DNA from: Dendrolimus kikuchii
Taxonomy: Eukaryota; Arthropoda; Insecta; Lepidoptera; Lasiocampidae
Length of the DNA stretch: 64,000 nt
NCBI GenBank assembly: GCA_019925095.2
Contig: CM034389.1
Coordinates: 20,323,435 to 20,387,434, forward strand
Direction: 5' to 3'
The notes under the pieces were generated by a model. It did not search any database and was not told where the DNA came from. It saw only the letters and a list, made by a program, of their open reading frames with translations. The first letter of the stretch is position 1. Each line of letters opens with the position of its first letter. Below are positions 1-12,604 of this stretch, piece after piece. Made by a program: the position numbers and the translations under genes.

Positions 1-758
1 GTTGGCAAGCTATACTATCCCCGGTTGACATAGGCTATATTATATTTTCAAAAAATTAGAGATCCTTACTAAAACTCCAATAGTGTAAGCCAAGATGTAA
101 AAAAATTAGCTAAAATCGCGTGCTCTGCGAAAATGATTGATAATAGAATAAAATAATGTACTACGAATCTTCAGAACACATCATTATTTAGAAAAAGTGT
201 CGCGACAGCATATGTTTAATTCTTATAATTATGCCACAATAAGTGTTCTTATATTTTAAAATTTTAATTAAAATGCCGCCGCTAGAAAAGGATCTTGATT
301 TGTATCTTAGTAATCATCCTTATCAAAATAAATTACTTCATATTCAAGACTGCTTTAATACCTTTATATAACTTTTTAAATTATTCAATTCGGACATTCC
401 ATTCAAAAGATATCACGAGTTTAAAAATGTAAGTATTAGAAAAAAGTTGCGTGGTCGCCGCGCACGCTAATCGGCTAGGATAGGCTTATGCGATGTAGGC
501 GTCACTGGGGTACGGGCAGTATGGGAGGGGAAATATTTTGAATTCGCTTCGTAGGTAATTAAACTCAACAAAAAAATAAAAGTGTGAGTTTGTGACGTTG
601 TAGGGGGTAATCTCTGGATCTACTAAACCGATTTTAAAATGTTTTTAACCAGTGGAAAGCTACATTATTCTTGAGTGATATAGGGTTTGATTGTGATTAA
701 TAATAAGTATTATGTTATTTTTTTCTGATGCCCAGCGAAGTGGGCATGGGTCAGCTAG
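1..758 (+). mobile_element. Helitron, 3' part (5' end not found)
   Basis: The 3' end has the Helitron layout: a short hairpin with stem GCCCA/TGGGC at 730-745, then about ten bases, then CTAG at 755-758 followed by a host T at 759. The sequence upstream reads like the interior of lepidopteran non-autonomous Helitrons. No TC start was seen, so the element may begin before the window. No coding capacity was recognised. Confidence 0.45.
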
Positions 759-1254
759 TCTTATGATAATTCGCTTTTGATGTTTGAAAATACTCCGTAT
801 GTAGTAAAATTTGTTCTTTGTGAGTGAGAGTATATGAAAATGAAGTGTTTGTCAGAGCAGGGCTAAACATATCTTTATTTAATAGTCTATATGTACACTT
901 TGATATTTCAAAACTATTGATATTTAACAAGCCATTGTAACGCTGAGAAATATTTACCATCTTCCATATTATCACCGCACTAACTAAAGGAGTTCATAAC
1001 CTTTTTTTTGAGTCTGCTTTTGTGACACACCAAATAACCACTACGTTTAACGGCAGTTTTGGTTAGTACAATTTGAATCGTATTAGACTGTCCCCTTTAA
1101 CTGTTGTGTACTGTGAATCTATCTTAAAGTTGGACATGACTATATGTTATGAAAAATTATCGTAACATAACCGATATGATCTTAAAAATTATGTCAAATA
1201 AACATGCATGTATGAAAAGGTTAATGAAAGTAGTTGATGCGAAAATTGTTTGTC

Positions 1255-1990
1255 AGTATCGTCGCAAGTGTATGTCCATAATCTTTCCCTACCCCCACGG
1301 GAAACAGGCGTGAATATAATATGTATCTATGTGCTATTTTCTTATAAGTACATTGAATTGATTTTTTCGGTTCCGTAGCCATTTTGCCAAAACAGAACAC
1401 TTATGTGATCGTCATGTCCGGCTGTCCGTCTGTCTCTATGTTACCATCATTTTCCTCTGAATCTACTGGGTTTATATGACGACATTTTATAGGAAGGTGT
1501 TATCTGTATAGCGTTACAAAGCTATGTATTGAAATTGTGAAAAACTAAAGATTATGGGTGGCCAGAAACCACCATGCAAGTAACTAGGTGTGGAATTTTT
1601 TCATGACTGCACATGTGTAGTCGTGTGGAGTATCGTTATTCTGTTTAAAAAAAACATTCATCACAACATCTCTGCCTACTCCTATGGGAAACAGGTGTGA
1701 TGATATATGTATGTATGAAGCCAATAGGAGGCGAGATATTACCTCCCAAACAAGTGAAAATTGTTCCCCCCCTTCTAACATTATTAATATAGAACGTATA
1801 TGGAATGTCCTTTTGGTCAATTATATTAACCCATAAATGTCCTTCCGGATTTGAGCCTTCCCGTTTTAGGGATATAAATAACATACCAAACATTTCTGTC
1901 TGAAGCGGATTAGCAGGCTTCACACGCTGGTAATATCGATGTGCAGGTTTCCTCGAGATGTTTTCCTGCACCACCAGCACATGGTCATTG
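1255..1990. repeat. Stacked remnants of RTE-type LINE tails and a SINE
   Basis: Two short stretches (about 1288-1330 and 1672-1720) carry the CCCC(A/T)(C/T)GGGAAACAGG motif followed by TATGTATG-like repeats. This resembles the 3' tail of the RTE-like LINE fragment ending near 5480. At about 1905-1985 a minus-strand piece matches the SINE interior also seen near 5815 and 50525 (GATGTTTTCC on the + strand). The open frames here are by-products of the repeats, not genes. Confidence 0.35.
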
Positions 1991-2464
1991 TATATTCAAC
2001 ACTACCCAAGCAGTGGATGCATTTTACCAGCATTTATATCAATTATCAGGTATTTTTTAATAATGGTTTTATAGTATTATAAAAACTTTCTAGCGCTGTA
2101 TGATTAGATCAGAAACGTACTAGGCGTAAACAGCGACTTGTGCACAAAATTATATTAAAATTCTGCAGTCTTGCCATTGAATATTTGCTATATGTGTAAA
2201 ATGAAATAGGATTCTATTTATCAGCAAGGACAAAAGCTTTTTAGCCAATTAGCAGATTTACATTTGTTATTTTAATATCCTAGAGATTATATAAATTAAT
2301 AATACGAATACCTCTTCTGTAAAATTTGTTATTTTAATATTCCTGAACTTCCTTGTAATTTATATAAATTCTTTAGTATATTATTTACCTTATACACGTA
2401 CCTATGTTCTAATCTCGAATATACTTTAATTGAAATCAACATAAATCAAATACCATAGTTTCTT

Positions 2465-2700
2465 TAGCCAGGTGGTAGGGTATTTGCCCGACTGGATGGC
2501 TACCAGCCCTGGTCTAAAGCATGCCTCCATAACAACCTTAAGTTGTATTCCGGCATTAGTGACCAGGTTCCAGTTTCCCTTAAGAAGCAGTACCGTATTT
2601 GTAAGCACCTTTGATGTTGCAAATTTCCATAGGCGATGGTACCCGCTTTCCATCAAGTAGACCGTCTGCCTGACTGCTGAACTCCTACAATAAAAAAAAA
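2465..2700 (+). repeat. SINE-like family A, 5'-truncated copy
   Basis: It matches the better copy at 41440-41765: the CAGGTGGTAGGGNATTTGCC block, the GACTGGATGGCTACCA block, the ACCAGGTTCCAG block and the GGCGATGG...CCGCTTTCCATCAAG tail, ending in an A-rich run. The first ~70 bases of the family are missing. Family A occurs at least seven times in this window on both strands. Confidence 0.7.
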
Positions 2701-3319
2701 ATCAATTAGGTAATCCTTAAAAAACCGTGTTATGCCATCTAACTATTCTTCTTGAAATAACATTCTACATGTTAATAAAATTTCATTAAAAAAATTTATA
2801 TGAAATTATACAAAAGCGTAAAAATGTCAACCTTTAAAAATTCCACTTTTCTCCCGCTTGTGTAAGGCAGATTGGTGCTTTCCACAGGATGTTTTCTTAC
2901 CCTGCCAGCACGTGGTATTTGGGTACGCGACACAGTAGAATAAATTTAGTTTTAGAATTACTCTAAAAGAATGCTCGTCTAAAAGTGCGACCATTAATAG
3001 TAGATTGTTACACGAGAGGTGAAAGTGACCCATTTAGGCACGAGATGGTTTGGCGTACGAACGTAGCAAGGGCGCTAATAATTCAAGTGCCTAAATAGGC
3101 CTTTCACCCGACGTTAACCCTCTGCTTTTCATTTTGAATATAAGAAAAGTAACCATAAACTGATTATTAAACAAACAACTACTTCTCTAACAAAATCAGG
3201 TGTTAAATCCATATCTAAACGTAAACTAATATCTAATTTATTACTATTTATGTCGCGATTTAACAGTGGCTGTAAAAAAAGTTAGGACATAGTCGCATGG
3301 TTATCCATGGTTAGTTAGG

Positions 3320-3660
3320 ATTATCCTTGGTTCGGTGCCTTTTTCATCCCTGTAATTAGGCAACCTATCCTGGGTCGTAACTTAGGATACTTTTTATCCC
3401 GATAAATGACGTCGTTTCCGTGGGATAAACAAAAATAGTGAAAAAGATGGCGCTGCAATCGCATCTTTTTTGGAAACCACTGGACATATATGGATAAAAC
3501 TCGACACAGTGCTAGCTTATAACACGAGTTAACACACTTAGGATACATATTATCCTGATAAATAATGTCCTTTCTATGGAATAAATGGATTAACAAAATG
3601 GATGGCGCTGCAATCGCGTTTTTTCTCAATTCACTAACAAACCTACGTTGTCTAAAATAA
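3320..3660 (-). repeat. Family B repeat with two internal sub-repeats
   Basis: This stretch is an inverted relative of 13470-13765. Each copy holds two diverged tandem units of roughly 140-170 bases, recognisable by a TTAGGATAC...TATCC block followed by ATGACGTC-like and GATGGCGCTGCAATCGC blocks. Related sequence is at 57405-57640. It resembles the interior of lepidopteran non-autonomous Helitrons; no ends were found here. Confidence 0.5.
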
Positions 3661-4880
3661 ACAACATGTCATTCATTGTATTACTTCAAATCAAGTTGGC
3701 TCCCACTAGTCTCTAGGTTTTTCACGGGTCGTAGGCGGGGAAAACTCTAGTATTGAAATATAATATTTAAAATTACTATTATACAGTTTTGACATATTTT
3801 AAAACGTTTAATTATAAACAAACCCCACGAAGAATAATTATAATAATACGCAATTAACACTTATTTTATTATACAGAATGTCATATAAAAACAATATTTG
3901 CGTGATAAATGGCTTTAATTACCTCGACATATTGATAACACAGTATCGAAGTTTCCTCGGTACTAGTAGTAAATTTATACAAAATACTGTTTACAGTCCT
4001 ATATAAATATACGCCATACATTCGATTTTCCATTTGCTGAAATTTATTAACTTTTGTGACAAAAATAGGGTAATAAAATATAGAGATGATGATCTTTCAA
4101 GATGTTACAAGTGGTCGCAAAATATTGTATTAATTTTTATAAATTGCTTTGATATTTACTTACCATATATTTACCAGTTTTTAAATAATTTGTAATCGTC
4201 TTATGTACTAAAACTACTCTTTTAACGGTTTGAAGATCACGTGATCACGACTACAGATAAGTAAGTAAGAATCGTCAGAATAAAATTCAAATAAAAAACT
4301 GCGCTTAAAGCCGTTAAAAACGTAATTTTATTATGCGTACTAGTCGTGAAAACTTAAGAAAATACTATTTTTTTGAGTTTTATGTGTTTGAAAAGTTTGC
4401 ACAAATATAGCGTTCCACAAGACGCTTTAATTTGCTGGTATGAATTAAAAGTTAGTGTCTTAGAATGACAGTCAATCGTGAATCGATGATTATGGGCCCA
4501 TGTTACGTTGTTTAAAGTTATCCATGGATCCATCAACTAAATTATAACTTGTTTGAATAGCAAAAGTGAAAAGCAAAAGTGAAACAATTAACTGTTTTAT
4601 TCAGATAGCTGTAGTTTACAATCTTTTCGTGGACTGGATGAGGAAAGCCGAGGAGCACGGTATGTAGCGCAAACTAGAGGAGGCTCACATCTAGCCGTGT
4701 ATAATGATTGCCTGACGACGTATTTTATTTTATGAATAATTTTTCTCTGATGTATGAAAAATTTTAATATTCGAACTAAATAAAATAAAAAATGAGCGAT
4801 GCCCGTGTGGTAGCATCTTCAATATAACAGTTGCGACTGTAGATTAATTGAAGATTTGTATTAAGCATATGAACATAGGT
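3661..4880. other. AT-rich stretch without recognised features
   Basis: I see no gene, no clear repeat ends and no RNA gene here. Short open frames look random. The last ~100 bases lead into a LINE fragment. Confidence 0.4.
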
Positions 4881-5480
4881 TGAAGAGTGAATTTGGGGAA
4901 TAGTGTGAATGAAGCGTTAGGTAAACTTCTAGGTGCTAAGAACCTCAGCCAGAAGGCCCAGCTTGCCATACACAACGCGGTGCTGCTACCTACGCTCACG
5001 TATGGAAGCGAGAGTTGGGTATGGAAGAGAGAGCATGAAAGTAGAGTAAACGCGGTCGAGATGCGAGCACTGCGCAAAATCTGCGGAGTAACGCTTGCGG
5101 ACCGCGTTCGTAATACCGAAGTAAGAAAGAGAGTTGGTCTGAAAGAGAGTGTCGGGGTGAAGGTAAGGAAAGGAATGCTCCGATGGTTCGGGCATATGGG
5201 AAGAATGCATGATGAAAGAATGACTAAACAGATATACAATGCAAAAGTGGATGGATGCAGAAGTCGTGGAAGGCCACGACACAATTTCCATGATCAAATT
5301 GATCGTGTACTAGCAGAAGGTGATGTCAGGAGCCATAAGAATAGACGAGCGTGCATGACAAGAGTTATGAATGTCAAAGAAGCAAGTGAGGTGTGTAAGA
5401 ATAAGCCTAAATGGCGCTCTGTTGTTCGTGCCTACCCCGCAAGGGAACTGGCGTGAAGTTATGTATGTATGTATGTATGT
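4875..5480 (+). pseudogene. RTE-like LINE, 3' end of ORF2 (reverse transcriptase C-terminus)
   Basis: An open stretch of about 190 residues (4887-5456) matches the C-terminal region of a widespread insect LINE reverse transcriptase. Visible blocks are LLPTLTYGSESWVWKRE, VEMRALRKICGV, RWFGHMGRM, RGRPRHNFHDQID and WRSVVRAYP. The catalytic reverse transcriptase core is absent, so this is a 5'-truncated insertion. The frame ends at a TGA and is followed by (TATG)n, the usual microsatellite tail of this LINE type. The near-intact frame suggests a fairly young insertion. It cannot be mobile itself. Confidence 0.8.
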
Positions 5481-6265
5481 AACATAGGTTGCACTTGGTG
5501 CTCGTAATTGTTATCTTGATTACAGCACTTTTGGCTGCCTCGATCTGTGTGATACCACGTTCCCTGTGTGTGAGAGTTCCGATGGTCCAATTCCCCCACC
5601 CCTTAACAATTTTTCCCGGTTCCATACCTCATTCCAATCCCCCATTCCATTCCATTGCCAAAAAGTTCGTTGTAGCGTAATGTTTAGCCCACGCGTCGGA
5701 AATTCAAAAGACGCAGGATCGAATCATAGCCGAAACGCATGCACCACTTAGGCAGTTTTCGGACCTAATATGCATATTGCTACAATTACCACGTGCTAAC
5801 AACGGTGAAAGAAAACATCGTGATGAAATCTGCACATGGAGCTAACCGATGTGTCAAACCTGCTAAGGCGCTTTGGACAGGCATGGCAGGTATGCTCGTT
5901 TACCCGTAGCCCTGGCATAAGGCGCAGGACGGAACACCCAGGGGTTTTAGTGGGTATCCCTAACTGGGGAGTGGCAATAGCGTGGCACCGGTTCTGACCG
6001 GGCACGCTAGTGCCACCCCCGATCTGGCGAATCCCACACACTCACACTGGTCGCGAACACCCCCCCAGGCTTCTGTGCCTGTCGCGGCTTAGTCCTCAAA
6101 CGGATTTCCCCTGGCCAAAAAAAAAAGGCATGGCAGGTATACTGTCCGTTTCCCTGTAGTGGAAGGCCCGAGCCCAGCACCGGGACGAACGTCTATAGGC
6201 GATGGTGACCATTTGTCATTAGGTGGGCCGTTTACCTGTTTGACATTCGCAATAAATAAAAAACC
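5480..6265 (+). repeat. tRNA-derived SINE and neighbouring composite repeats
   Basis: At about 5672-5750 there are A-box-like (TAGCGTAATG.TTAGCCCACG) and B-box-like (AGGATCGAATC) sequences, as in tRNA-derived SINEs. The body continues with GTGAAAGAAAACATCGTGATG and CACATGGAGCTAACC blocks shared with the copy at 50365-50690. From about 5930 to 6110 a GC-rich segment resembles, in opposite orientation, the block at 58000-58200. The last ~100 bases (GGCGATGGTGACCATTTGTC...) share the family A tail. It looks like several repeats fused or nested. Confidence 0.55.
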
Positions 6266-7424
6266 GTAAAGATGTTCGTAGTTTTTTCTATATTATTCGT
6301 TCATTGAATTGTGCTATGTTGAACCTTATTACTTTGCATAATGATAACAAAAGGTTAAACAAACAACCCAAGTGGAAAAGTAAACGGTATTGTCACCTTA
6401 CACTACACAAATACTCGGAGGCGGTGGTATTAACATTGTGATTCTTAGGATACCGTAATAAAATAACAAAAAATGATTATTGCCCGCCCGCAGTTCATGT
6501 ACTTAGAATGTTTTCTTTTGCATTAAAGTTATTTAAAAGACGTCAAGCTCTGTTTACTTTTTAGTATTGATTGAGGTGTTTCAAATTTTACTATAAATGT
6601 GAGAGCTTGTTTGTATTCCTTTCATGTGTTATTTATTATAGTCAGATAGTTAAAAATAGTATTATGGACTTGTTTTACAAACCGGAGGTAAACAGTTAAT
6701 AACATACTATTTGACTTTGTCGAAGTCAAGTTTTAATAAACGAATAGCTTGACTTGGTGTATTAATTTGGTTTTAATGTGCGGTACAAACTATACATGCG
6801 GATTTTGTGTCCATTTAGTTTTGTATATAGTAGACAGTGTTTCATTTCTGAGAAGAAGGTGCTTATATATTTTAGAGAAAACAGATAATTTACACTACGA
6901 GCGATCGGAGAGAAATCAATATTAATATTATAAAGAAACTCTGTTTATTACCTTTTTACGACGAAGCAGCTGAACGAATCTGAGTAGAATTTAGTAAGGA
7001 GATAAATATTATCCTGGGGAACAACATAGACTACTAATTGTCTCAAAAACTTGAACGGGTTCAATAGGTGACGAAAATTGTTGTGGCAAACTCATATTTC
7101 CTCAAGTTGGGCTGTGAAAATTCATAGTTACAAATAAAGAATAACGTAATTCAGCTTTTAGAAATATTCGGCATTTAATTTTACCTTATAATGTTCAAAA
7201 AAACTAAATGCTTCCTCTGAACTTAATTTGAATAAAACATTGATTTTAACTGCCCACATCATTATTGTCATTTATTTACTATCATTCGCGTTTTATAATG
7301 AAATGAGAACGGTTGCTTGAGAGAATATCGGTATAAGATTTGTTTGAAGGAATATAAATTGCAGATTACGTGTTTTCCATTACCAGACTCAGAATTATAT
7401 TCTACATGCACCTTCAGATATTTG
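6266..7424. other. AT-rich stretch without recognised features
   Basis: No exon, RNA gene or repeat boundary was recognised. All frames are broken. Confidence 0.35.
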
Positions 7425-7655
7425 TATAATAGATCCGATGCGCTGCTGCTCTCTTAAAGGAGACTGGAACCTGGTCACTAATGCCGGAACACAACTCAAA
7501 GTTGTTATGGCGACATACTTTAGACCAGGGGTGGTACTTGGTAGCCATCCAGTCGGGCAAATGCCCTACCACCTGGCTGTGGGTTGTTAAGTCGCCTCTC
7601 ACGACAGGCCACCCGGCCGCAGGAAATTGTATTCTTTCTCCGTTCCTGCACGGAT
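7425..7655 (-). repeat. SINE-like family A copy
   Basis: On the minus strand it begins in the GCAGGAACGGAGAAAGAATAC block (near 7650), runs through the CCGGGTGGCCTGTCG, GGTGGTAGGGCATTTGCC and CCACCCCTGGTC blocks and stops near the AGCAGCAGCGCATCGGAT block at 7430. It lacks the A-rich 3' tail present in the 41440 copy. Confidence 0.7.
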
Positions 7656-9754
7656 AGAACGTACGTTTTGTTACTCAAATTATGTAAATATTCAATTATT
7701 GGTTCAGACATTCAGCATTGGATAATTTTAACAAATATTTTTTTTATGTTAATCATTAGCGTATTTTTTGAAATCGATAATGATTACCCAATAATAATTA
7801 TAACTAAATATATTGAACTTTAGGTCGTTTGCGTAATTAATGTCAATCGTCGGCTGTAATATTATTTCATTTTCATATACTTTATGATGTTATCAGATTA
7901 TTTCACAAATTAAAGTTATCAACGTTTTAAACATCGTCTTAAAATGTTTAAGAATTATTCCTTTATTTCGGTTGCGTCTTCATTCTACATCAAAAATATC
8001 AGAATAGTATTTAAGCAAAGAAAACTAAATATAACTCCGTGCTTCAAAGCGGACGCACTGAACACATGATGAGCAAAATAAGAAAATTTTGGGTGCGGTT
8101 GTCTTTTCGGCGTGATATTATCTATCCTAGTACTTTAACGACTACAATTTGTAAAGGCACTGTACATTCTAGCGTGAACCACGCAGGACACGAGAAACGA
8201 GAATATAGAAAACTGGTTCTCGAGACAAGAGCTAACAAGAGATCCAAAACTAATAGATGGAACAATCTATTAGTTTTGGATCTCTTGTTACAGTTTTCCA
8301 AAGCCTAAGTTACAATAATACGTCAGAAATGGTTTTGTAAAAAATTAAATAATTGTATTTGTGATTTACAGTGCAATGACCGACATTTCAACTAATAACT
8401 GAACACTTCCGATTGCACTTAAATAGAGCTTAAGGTCGATTTAATAAATAAATTTCATTATCAAACCAAGTGTACCCCCGACTTCGTTCGCGCTAGACTA
8501 ACATTAATGGGAAAGAAGGCTTTTCTGAAAATATGAACAACAATAATTTCATTTTTATTATTTATTAAGCTATATGAAAATGCTTAATTATTATCAGTCT
8601 TGTTGCTCACTACAAACCACTTTAGAAGCTGTGTACATGAAAAGTCATTTCGAGTACTGCGCATACGCAGTACACTATCTGTACGTGTAATATACACTGA
8701 ATACATGTGTATCGTGGAACTTGTAAATATTATAGTATTATATCAAGGTGAATGATAAACATAATCGTACATTATATGATGCAGCTGTGGCGCCATTCCT
8801 GTTAAATCAATAAAAAGATAGTCTGTACGACGAAAGAGTAGTTAAATTATTGTACAATGTCTTAAATTCTTACGACTGGTAATTATTAAAGGTTTTTTAA
8901 AGATTTGCTCAATTTGTTTTATTTTGAAGCTCGCAAACAGACAGACAGACGGCTCAGTTGTTGTCGGCTAATGGCAAATGGTCGGCTTTAGACGTTTGCA
9001 ACAACATGGACGAAACCAACGCGTTCCCAGCCTTTAGAGAGGGGTGAGACCTCGTCTTAATCGACAAGGATCGTACGATGACACGAAGCGTTATCGTCGT
9101 GCATTAAAACGGTCGTAGGATGATTTAACAGGGGTGTCTAATATAATAGATCGCACGATGCAATGCCGTCACACGACGGCGCGGCGTCGCGCCTCTGTCA
9201 ACTATACAGCGCCATTTTAACAATGGCTCTTTACGGAGATGCACAGGTTTTGCTGTCGGGCAATTTTGCTTTGAAAATTGCAAATGACATTGAAAAAAGA
9301 AAACGTAGACCACATAATACATTTTTTTTTAATTCATAAATCAGCGCGGTAAATTTGTCCTTATCAAACTACCGGTGTTGCCCTTCGCCGTGCTCACCAC
9401 ATGCGTCTCTTGCTGTGCTCGTGCGATGACGCGTCACCAGTTAGGACCCTCAAAAGAGATATATTTGATTACATGATCGGACACAGCCTGTGTTCGCGCG
9501 ATGGCTTCCGGACTTCAATTAGGACGAGAACGCATCGTGTCACCCGTACGAGCCTTGCCCATTAAGACAACGCCTAAAAGAGGTGAGAATAAAAAAGGGG
9601 ATGTATTAGAGAGATCAGACAGGAGGAAGGGATAGCAGAATAGAATAGTAATAGGCGGAGAGGGGAGGCGGCCACCTGAACTCAAATGACATGTATGTGT
9701 CGCCGCCTGATCATATAGATGATGTCAATCTGCACTGCATGTTTTATCTGTGAA
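7656..9754. other. Mostly unannotated stretch with a perfect hairpin and GC-rich islands
   Basis: A perfect 26-bp inverted repeat lies at 8233-8290. Around 8460-8500 there is a CCCCGACTTCGTTCGCG motif of the kind found in lepidopteran repeats. From about 9000 to 9560 base composition rises (GACGGCGCGGCGTCGCG near 9175-9192), which suggests an inserted element, but I could not find its ends or a coding frame. Confidence 0.35.
8233..8290. repeat. Perfect 26-bp inverted repeat with 6-base loop
   Basis: Arms 8233-8258 and 8265-8290 are exact reverse complements (TAACAAGAGATCC...), separated by GGAACA. The arms contain no obvious family repeat and the flanks do not pair. Such short-spacer palindromes can arise by template switching, or form an RNA hairpin if transcribed. 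Confidence 0.9.
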
Positions 9755-10430
9755 AAAACAGAATAGTAATTCCTGCTGCCGGCCAGCCTGTCGTGAGAGA
9801 CGACGAAACAAGCCATAGGTAGATGGTAGGGCATTTGCCAGTCTCGAAAACCACTGGCCCTGGTCTAGAGTATGCCGCCATAACAACCATAATTTGTGTT
9901 ACGGCTAGACATGTGCGCCGCGTTGAAAAACAGTGGCGGCTGCGCGCTAAAAGTTTCATTCGGCGGCGGCGTCGCGCCGTGACATTATAAGGATTTTTTA
10001 AAGTGTACATTATTATACTGTATTTAAATTTACCCCATGTATGTTTGCTTCGAAAAATAGTCCCAAATAAAATTTAGGCACCTATAAGTGTCTCATTAAC
10101 CGTCTGTTATATAACATGCTAACAATTTAACTAACGATTTTAGAGAGCTCAGTCCTTTTTAAATATTTAAATTGCCTGTTAGTATGAAAATAGTAAGAAA
10201 ATTGTTTACACTCAACCAACGTTACTAATGTACGCGCCGCGCGCAGACGGCGCCGCCGCGCCGGCGCGGCGCACATTACCAGTATGCCGTAACATCACTA
10301 ACCAGGTTATATATAGTTCCGTCTTCTAAGTCGGCAGCATATTGGTAGCACATTTGGTGTTGCAAATGTTCATAAGAGACGGTAACCGCTTCCTATTAGC
10401 TAGGCTGTTAGCGTATTTTTTTATTGCACG
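9755..10430 (+). repeat. SINE-like family A copy, split by a MITE
   Basis: The 5' part (about 9765-9897) has the CCTGTCGTGAGAG, GGTAGGGCATTTGCC and CTGGTCTAGAGTATGCC blocks. The 3' part resumes after about 10293 with CACTAACCAGG, TAGCACATTTGGTGTTGCA and GGTAACCGCTT blocks. The interrupting DNA is GC-rich and is described separately. Confidence 0.65.
9898..10293. mobile_element. MITE with imperfect terminal inverted repeats inside a SINE
   Basis: The outer ends GTTACGGC (9898-9905) and GCCGTAAC (10286-10293) are reverse complements, and ATGTGCGCCGCG (9911-9922) pairs with CGCGGCGCACAT (10265-10276). The internal flanks are GC-rich (CGGCGGCGGCGTCGCGCCG-type runs) and the centre is AT-rich. There is no coding capacity. 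Its position in the middle of a family A SINE shows it inserted after the SINE. The target duplication could not be defined, so the end positions may be off by a few bases. Confidence 0.65.
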
Positions 10431-10722
10431 AGTTCAACTGAGAGGCAGACGGCCCATCTGACAGAAAGCGACTACCATAGCCTATAGGCATTTGCAACAC
10501 TGAGGGTGCTATAAATGCGCTGTTGCTCTCTTCAGGGAGTCTGGAATCTGGCCTCTAATGCCAGAACACAAAGAGTTATGGCGGCATACTCTAGACCAGG
10601 GGTGATAGTCATCCAGGCGAATAAACACCCTACCACCTGGCTGTGGGTTGCTATGTCGCCAATTACTACAGGCCGCCCGGCCGCAGGAAATTGTATTCTT
10701 TCTCCGTTCCTGCACGGATAAA
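10420..10722 (-). repeat. SINE-like family A copy, nearly full length
   Basis: On the minus strand it runs from CCGTGCAGGAACGGAGAAAG (near 10718) through CCTGCGGCCGGGCGG, CCAGGTGGTAGGG, ACTCCCTGAAGAGAG and GGTAGTCGCTTTCTGTC to GCAGACGG-type 3' sequence near 10440. It lies directly next to another family A copy in the opposite orientation. Confidence 0.75.
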
Positions 10723-11338
10723 AACAGGTGTTTGCTGTACTCTAGTAATAATAATTATTACGGTTACACGGTCAAGAAACGTAATAAGTGATACATATTA
10801 TATACATTAAATATTTATCTGACGCAGCAGATTAATGATGTATTGTATGTACGTGTTTTTATTATTGAAAAACATTTCTGTAGAGTTTTTAAACCTTAGG
10901 TTTGCATTTTTGTAAAGTTTAATTTCATGCACGTACAGGCAAACTAATTATAATAGCTGTTAGCATAATTAAAATGTTTATTTTCCTTATAGTACTGTTA
11001 CGTGTGAGCGGGGGTACGCACATAGTACACTATCATAACCTCGGTGCGATACAAAAGCATGGTCAAGTTAATATAATTAAAAAATAAAGTTATTTTCGAG
11101 GTTTTTATTATTTAGGTAATTTGGTATGATTCAATTACTATATTTATATTTTTATTGAAAAAATTTTGAATTAATAAATAAAATCAGTCCACAAACGTGT
11201 TCATCGATAAACCAATCTCATAATCATCGGAAAAAAGTCAAATATAAACAGGGATGGATTTCAAATTAAAGTATACTACTACATATTTGTAATAAATCGA
11301 GTTAACTACTGTCTGACTCTGTCTCCGATTAAGACGTC

Positions 11339-11464
11339 GTTCCTATATTTTACTATTCATTCACTTGCCCTACCATCGGTTGAATTTTGACATTAGATGT
11401 ATGGAGTTTATGTCAAATTTTAACCGATAGTAAGGTAAATGAACGGTCGGTAAGATATAGAAAC
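11339..11464. mobile_element. MITE-like inverted-repeat element
   Basis: The left arm starting GTTCCTATATTTTAC and the right arm, read on the other strand as GTTTCTATATCTTAC, remain similar for about 55 bases, including a CGGTTGAATTTTGACAT / CGGTTAAAATTTGACAT block. A related but one-sided copy lies at about 40780-40885 in intron 1 of the CLPTM1L homologue. No coding capacity. Confidence 0.6.
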
Positions 11465-12320
11465 TCGCCATAAGTCCCCCAGACTCTGTACTACGGTCAC
11501 GCAACGGAGTGTTAAAAAGATTAAATAATTTAAAAAGATTCCGATTCAATGGTATTAGAAATGAGAATAATATTACGAGTTGCAGGACTCGAATTAAAAT
11601 GCTGTTGGAATTATTATAGAGTTTATTAGAACTATACAAACACGTATAACACAGGTACAAATATAACTGAACACAACCAGTCCAAACGTAATGCACGATT
11701 CAATAACCCGCGCAAAGTTCGTCACTTAAATAGATTACCGAATGTACACAAGTTTTGCTCCGCTTGTGGTTATCGCTCGACTGCCCATCTCTCCATTGGA
11801 CCATTGCTTTATACTGCATCGATACAATATGTCTGCCCGACTGCGTGCACCGAATTTCTTAGAATCACTTCGACAAACCTGGCTAATGACTGCCATAAAA
11901 GATTACAATACACAATGGGCTGTTTTCTAATCACAAATTTTAAACATAAAGTAAACAAAAGAAGTCCAAACGCGGAAAGGTAATAAAGTGTGCTTTTATG
12001 GTATGCAGGTGTGAATCCACTTTTGTCGGCGTGTAGGCTGTAACAATAATGATATGTAACATTTACATTAAAACACTCGATAAAAACAACATCAACGTAG
12101 CTGGGCTGATCTGTTCCATATTAGTTCCATTTTTTACCGCGGGACTTAAATCGTAAGACGGTCTACATTATAATATTACCAAAAATCATGACATGACATG
12201 ATTACCCTTACCAAAACAAAAAAAAACTAAACGCGCACGAAGTTTCGCTGATATATACAACTATTAATAATATTCAGGGTTGAAACTTTCACCGGGGAAT
12301 AAGGGGAAGTACTTTAGGAA

Positions 12321-12604
12321 TCGCAAAAATCTATTCCCATACATCTTTTAAGAAGTCCAACTTACCTTTTTTATTTATCAAATCTTTTTGTGGACTGAAT
12401 ACAAAAATAAGATTGAAAAAAAAATCAAATTCCGAACTTGTTATCATTTTCTTTCCAATCTTAATAGTTTGTTGCGTCGGAAAAGCTGTGTGGAATGTTT
12501 TTCAATCTTATATTTTTATTCAATCAACAAAAATATTTAATAAATAACAATGGTAAGTTGGACTGCTTAAAAGATGTATGGGAATAGAATTTTGCGATTT
12601 CTGA
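12321..12604. mobile_element. Fold-back type element with long arms
   Basis: The block TCTATTCCCATACATCTTTT followed by AAGAAGTCCAACTTACC near 12331-12367 is repeated in reverse near 12551-12597 with one or two changes. Similarity continues inward through TAAGATTGAAAAA and its complement, giving arms near 100 bases and a short centre. Typical of a MITE or fold-back element. Confidence 0.65.

Noticed and set aside
8039..8308. 89-codon open frame on +
   Set aside because: It runs through the perfect hairpin and starts at a non-AUG codon; no similarity seen.
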